Assembly: GCF_003711515.1 (NCBI RefSeq) | Contig: NW_021167082.1 | Span: 2,163,691 to 2,227,690 of the forward strand | Source of the DNA: Sodiomyces alkalinus F11 | Lineage: Eukaryota > Ascomycota > Sordariomycetes > Glomerellales > Plectosphaerellaceae | Reading direction: 5' to 3' | DNA length: 64,000 nucleotides | Shown here: positions 59,840-64,000 of the stretch, in pieces | Position numbering within the stretch: position 1 is the first letter of the stretch | How the letters are laid out: each line of letters opens with the position of its first letter | The notes under the pieces: model-generated | The model's database searches: none | Seen by the model: the letters and a program-made list of their open reading frames with translations, nothing else | Told to the model about the DNA's origin: nothing | Position numbers and translations under genes: made by a program

Positions 59840-62800
59840 ATTCTATCTTACGGAGGGCCTTAAAGTGGTTAAACGGCCCTGGTTATAGGGGCTTTATAAA
59901 GCCGTTAGCGGGGTTATCAGTGCTCTTAATATACTCGATCCTAACCTCCTTATAGTTAACGGCGTCGAATACGTGTAAATAGTCTAGTAGCGTAAACTTA
60001 CTACGATTAGAGTATTCTGACTTCGTGGTAGCGCCGGTATTATCGACTTTAATAGTGATAGGGGCGAGGTCCTCGCTAAGCTCTTATAGGAGGTAGCGTG
60101 TCTATTAGGTAGTTTAGACGGCGTTACTAAGGGCGTAAAACTCGGCTTTAGGTATAGATTTTATAACGCGAGCCTAGCGTTTAGAAGACTAGATAACTAG
60201 GGCTCTAGCTATAAAGAAGACCTATTTAGTGGTTAATTTTATACCTTTAGCGTTAGTAAAGCTTAAGTCTAAAGCTTTATAGAGTCCTAGGCGGTTACCC
60301 GTAATAGGTTAGTAGTCTCTATAACGGAAGGTAAGCCCGTTAGATAGCCGGCCGCGAAGGTATCGCAGGATCCTTTTAACGCCTATAAGGTGGTTATTAA
60401 GGGGCGCGTGGCTAAAGCGTTCTTAAAAGGAGGCAGCGTAGATAATATCGGGTCTTATTAGGCACGCTAGGTATAATAGTTTCCCTATAATTTTACGGTA
60501 CAGGGTATATTCCTTTTCGTTTAGCGGTACGGTAGTGATATTATTAGTTCCGGGTTTAGGGGTCGTGTTAGTTCCGCTACCTATAGCGGTAGCGTTAATT
60601 CCTCTGCCTACGGCGGTAGCGAGGTGGTTTAGATCTATTAATATAGTTGCCGATCTTATAATAGTGTAGTTAAGTTCCTCGAGGGCCTCCGCGACGTAGG
60701 TGTTTTATATAATTACGGTTATTTTACGGGTGGTATCCTATTAAATACGGACTCTAAGGAAGTAGTCGGTAAGGCCTAGGTTGATATTATTAAGGCGTTT
60801 AGCTAGTTAGTTAAATAGGTGGGGGGTTATTATAGGAGGGCCGGTAACGAGGAAGTCGTTAATATGCGTGGAGACGATAACGCTGACGGTGGCGTTACGA
60901 TAAATCGCAGGATTAGAAATCAGTGGTTTATAGCCGAGGGTATCTAGCTCCTTACGAAGCCGTTATTACTACTAGTAGCCTCCTTACTTTAGGCCGTAGA
61001 AGGCTTTACAGAGGCGTATAAGGAGGTTAGGATACTAGCTAAGGTAAGTTACGAGGTGTTAATAACGGGGGTCCTTAAAGAAGTCCGATAGTATACCGAA
61101 CTGCCTTATATAGACCTATTCCTCGAGGTCGCCGTGAAAATAGGCGCCGACGACGTTAAGCTAACGGATAGGCTATCCGTTAATTATTACGAGGGCGATA
61201 ATAATATGCTACGAGGCTGCTTTAACGGTAGAGGCGTAGGTGTTATGGTAGTTGATCCTGTATTATTATTAGAAGCCTCTAGCGACGACTCTGGCCTTAC
61301 GTTTTTCGAGGAGGCCGTTCTTCTTCTTATATGTTAGCACGATCTTTACGGTTAACCTATAATTACGTTATTACTTTAGGAGGGGTTTAAAAGAGAGGGC
61401 ACCGTAACCGATAAGACTAAGTATCTCGTCGTAAATAGCCTCCTTCTACGAGGGCCAGTTAGGCAAGCGGCGTGCCTCTACTACGCTCTTAGGATCCGGT
61501 ATAGTATATTAGTTACCCTTATTATCGGTAGGCGAGGATCCGGCGTTATTATTACTATTATATAGACGTTAGATTTCCGCAGGGTCTACGCCGGGTAGTA
61601 GTTCCTTAACTGTAAAGGTGGCTCCGAGGGATACTTCGTATTCCTCTAGGTCAACCGTTAGTTCTATAGCGTGCTACGGGGGAGGTGTAAGGCGTTATAG
61701 ATCTTCGTAACCTATAATTAGAGGATCGTTATAGGCGTTAGTGGTATACGTTACGGTGCCTTCGGTGCCGTAAACCACCTCGTAAACTATAGTAAAGGAG
61801 GGTCTAGGAGGGGTTACGGTCGGCGGTTAGTTTAGTCCGGGCGTGCCTATTAGAGGGCGAGGGTTATTATAATAGTTCCCTGGTAGTTGGCTGCGTACCG
61901 CCTTAGGTTGTATCTACGAGGGGATACCGCTATTATAATAGTCCTCGTGGAAGACTACCTAGCTAGAGATAACCAGCCTGCCCTTTAGCTCCTCCCCGGC
62001 GCCTACGGGTATCTAAACGCGGTATAGGTGCTCCCCTTTAAATCCAATAAGGATACTCTCTTCCGCGCGGGCGTTAAGCTTATAAGACTTTACCCTAATC
62101 TCCGGGGAGATATAGATAAAAACTCTATAACCGAGGATTCTTACGTAGTGGATAGGTGGTTTATTATCGTAGCCAGGAGCCAGGTCGTCGTAATAGGCTT
62201 GGTGAAGGGTCTTCTTATGGACTACGGAGGTGGCCGTGATATGACTAAGGTATACAGAGCCACGGAGGATCTTAGGCTATGGAAAACGGGGGATATCGGC
62301 ACTAACTACTATTTTCCGACCCTTATTAAGGATAGCACGGATAGACCTTTCCGTAACGCTGTTTTATTCGTGGCTATAAGGAGGGCTGCTTAAAAAAGAG
62401 GTGCCCTAGGCTTAGGAGTTATGGCGAAGACCGTTACTAAGGAACTCCCCCGCGTTATCGGTATATACGTGCCTTATAGGTTATCCCTAGCGGTTGCTAT
62501 ACGAGGTTAGGGCGTTAAGTAGGAGCCTCCCTAGGTTAGCCTTAGTCTTCGAGGTTAGGATACCCTTTTTACAGGAGGCATTGTCTATTATCGATAGGCC
62601 GTATTTATCTCTAGAGGGTCCGATAGGCTTTAACTCGAAGATATTAACGTACTATAGCTCCCCTACACGGGTAGCGCGAGGTCAAGGGTCCTTAGGGCTA
62701 TACCGGAGGCTCTAGGAGAGGTTATCAACTGTATAGGGCTGGCCGCAGATTCTTCCAGTTTCTAGGGTGTTTTTAGTAGTTTTGACGGTATTGCGGAGGT

Positions 62801-64000
62801 CCCTGTAGTTACCGTGGCCGAGGCATTAGTGCTAAAGACGTGCCTATAGTGCCTATAAGGTTACTACTCTAGTTTACGGATAGTCGAGTCGTTAGTCGGC
62901 AGGTTACTCTCCTAGTTAGGGCTTATTAGGCTATGCCTCGCTCGGCGGTGCCCTAACTAGTGGTGTTATAGAGGGTAGCAGCCTCGCGGCTATAATAGAA
63001 TTAGGTGCGATATAGAAAACGGCTATGGGATCGCTAGGGTAGCTAAGGAAGAAGCCGCGGGTGGCCACGTTAATAGTAGCGATACCCTCGCCTGCCTTAT
63101 TATACAGGACGTTACGGTCTAAATAACCTTCCCCTGCGTATATTATCTCCCCTGATATTATATTAATATAGAGGCCGGGGATACGAACCGTTCTTTGTAG
63201 GATAACGACCTTCTCTTTACTGTTAGGGCCTTATAGGTATGTCTTAGCCACCCCGATATAGGTAGGCTTAATAGTGCCGTTCGCGGTGATAATCTAGAAC
63301 TGGTTTTATTCGGGGATTTCTCTATAGTTAATATAGGATTTAAAATCGCCTATAGAATATAGTAAGGCACCGGAATTCTATAGCCAGCGGTTATAAATAT
63401 ACTTCCTATTACCTTAGAAGACGTGTTCTATAAGGGTTATAGGTGCCCTGGGTGTTATTAGGGGTTTACCGTTAGTAGCGGTCGCGGCGCCGCCGATCTA
63501 GGGTTGTTTTATAGCGATATCGGTGCCGCTATAGGCACGTTAAGGAGTAGGGACCTTATTATAAGGTTTACTATCTATCGCCCCCTGCCCGTCGATTATA
63601 TTATTATAAGTATCAGTGGTAAGGGCGGGGGGCTTAGGGACGGGGGTTTCCCTAGGGTAAACCGTTAGATCTTCCATATCTATAAAGGGAGTGCCTTAGA
63701 GGTAGTCTTAATACTGACCTTTAAGTTATACTAGCGCTTATAGGCAGGCGCGGCTAGTGAAAACGCCGTTATTATTACCTAGATAGTCCTCCAGGCTATT
63801 AAGGGCGTTAACTTCTCCTTTATTAGTATTAACGTTATGGGTATTATTATTACTACGGTTATTACCGCTATTATTACCTCCGCCATTATTATTATTACGG
63901 CCGTAGCCTCCGCGGCCACGACCTCTTCCTCCTCGGTTATTATTATTATGCCTAGGGCCACTAGGCGAGCCGTAATCCTCTATTTTATGCGTCGCGGGCC
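59840..64000 (-). pseudogene. Copia E gag-pol pseudogene (partial)
   Basis: From right to left on the - strand: Gly/Asn/Arg-rich end of gag (about 63790-63920, R-G-G-R-G-R-G-R-G-G-Y-G-R then Asn runs); protease (about 63100-63440, with D-S-G-A changed to N-S-G-A near 63370); GAG-pre-integrase (Q-L-G-H near 62950); integrase (about 62150-62850; Y-G-L-S-I-I-D-N-A-S near 62600, Y-T-D-N-A-G-E-F near 62475); RVT_2 (about 60800-61350; K-A-R-V-V-A-R-G-F near 61300, G-L-K near 60985, H-I-N-D-F-L-V near 60850); and RNase H (about 59850-60250; K-V-D-N-T-G-A near 60040, D-N-P-A-N-G-F near 59905). RIP stops and Asp-to-Asn changes are frequent. The + strand frames at 61134-61337, 62028-62393 and 62494-62715 are antisense by-products. 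Confidence 0.75.

Larger units (their letters stand above)
59534..64000 (-). mobile_element. Ty1/Copia element E, partial (runs off the window), RIP-degraded
   Basis: The 3' LTR (about 59534-59833) and pol lie on the - strand, with gag toward the right edge of the window. The family differs from Copia alpha and D. The left border with host DNA is approximate, placed where CpA and TpG disappear and TpA rises. The 5' part and 5' LTR lie beyond 64000. Confidence 0.8.

Noticed and set aside
62028..62393. 121-codon + strand frame
   Set aside because: It is antisense to the integrase of Copia E, whose motifs are clear on the - strand.

Overview
The window comes from a filamentous ascomycete (Pezizomycotina). 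Two intact nuclear genes with short GT-AG introns and CTAAC-type branch sites sit in a sea of dead retrotransposons. These carry the mark of repeat-induced point mutation (RIP): CpA and TpG are nearly absent, TpA is in excess, CpG is kept, and most stop codons fall where Gln or Trp codons would be. The genus cannot be told from the sequence.

Layout. 1-1383 is a Copia fragment (family alpha), cut by a 5'-truncated Ty3/Gypsy element (A1, 1384-8597, + strand). 8598-9784 is an unclassified repeat (X) holding a solo LTR. 9785-30611 is a second copy of the Gypsy family (A2, - strand). It was split by a Tad-like LINE (12059-24008), which was itself split by a full-length Copia alpha element (12407-18125), so three insertion layers are proven by target-site duplications. 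30612-41660 is a Gypsy B element interrupted by a full-length Gypsy C (33065-40100). 41722-49696 holds a Copia alpha fragment, a second copy of X with a 19-bp tandem array and an assembly gap, a third Gypsy A tail (A3) interrupted by a gag-only LTR element (G, 43693-47928), and a Copia-like LTR fragment. 49720-56098 is a Copia element (D) on the - strand.

Gene island (56099-59533, about 3.4 kb). A mitochondrial acetoacetyl-CoA thiolase gene (+) and an electron-transfer-flavoprotein beta-subunit gene (-) are arranged convergently. Both proteins serve mitochondrial fatty-acid and branched-chain amino-acid breakdown. ETF takes electrons from acyl-CoA dehydrogenases, and the thiolase interconverts acetoacetyl-CoA and acetyl-CoA. 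Their upstream regions are cut to about 320 and 200 bp by retrotransposons. The right end (59534-64000) is another RIP-damaged Copia element (E, - strand) that runs off the window.

The most unusual feature is a long coding-like segment antisense to gag-pol, lying between pol and the 3' LTR. It occurs in all three Gypsy A copies, and similar segments occur in the tails of Gypsy B and C. Each encodes a coiled-coil followed by a low-complexity or acidic C-terminal part. A non-autonomous gag-only LTR element and position-dependent RIP intensity are also notable. No tRNA, rRNA or CRISPR array was seen.
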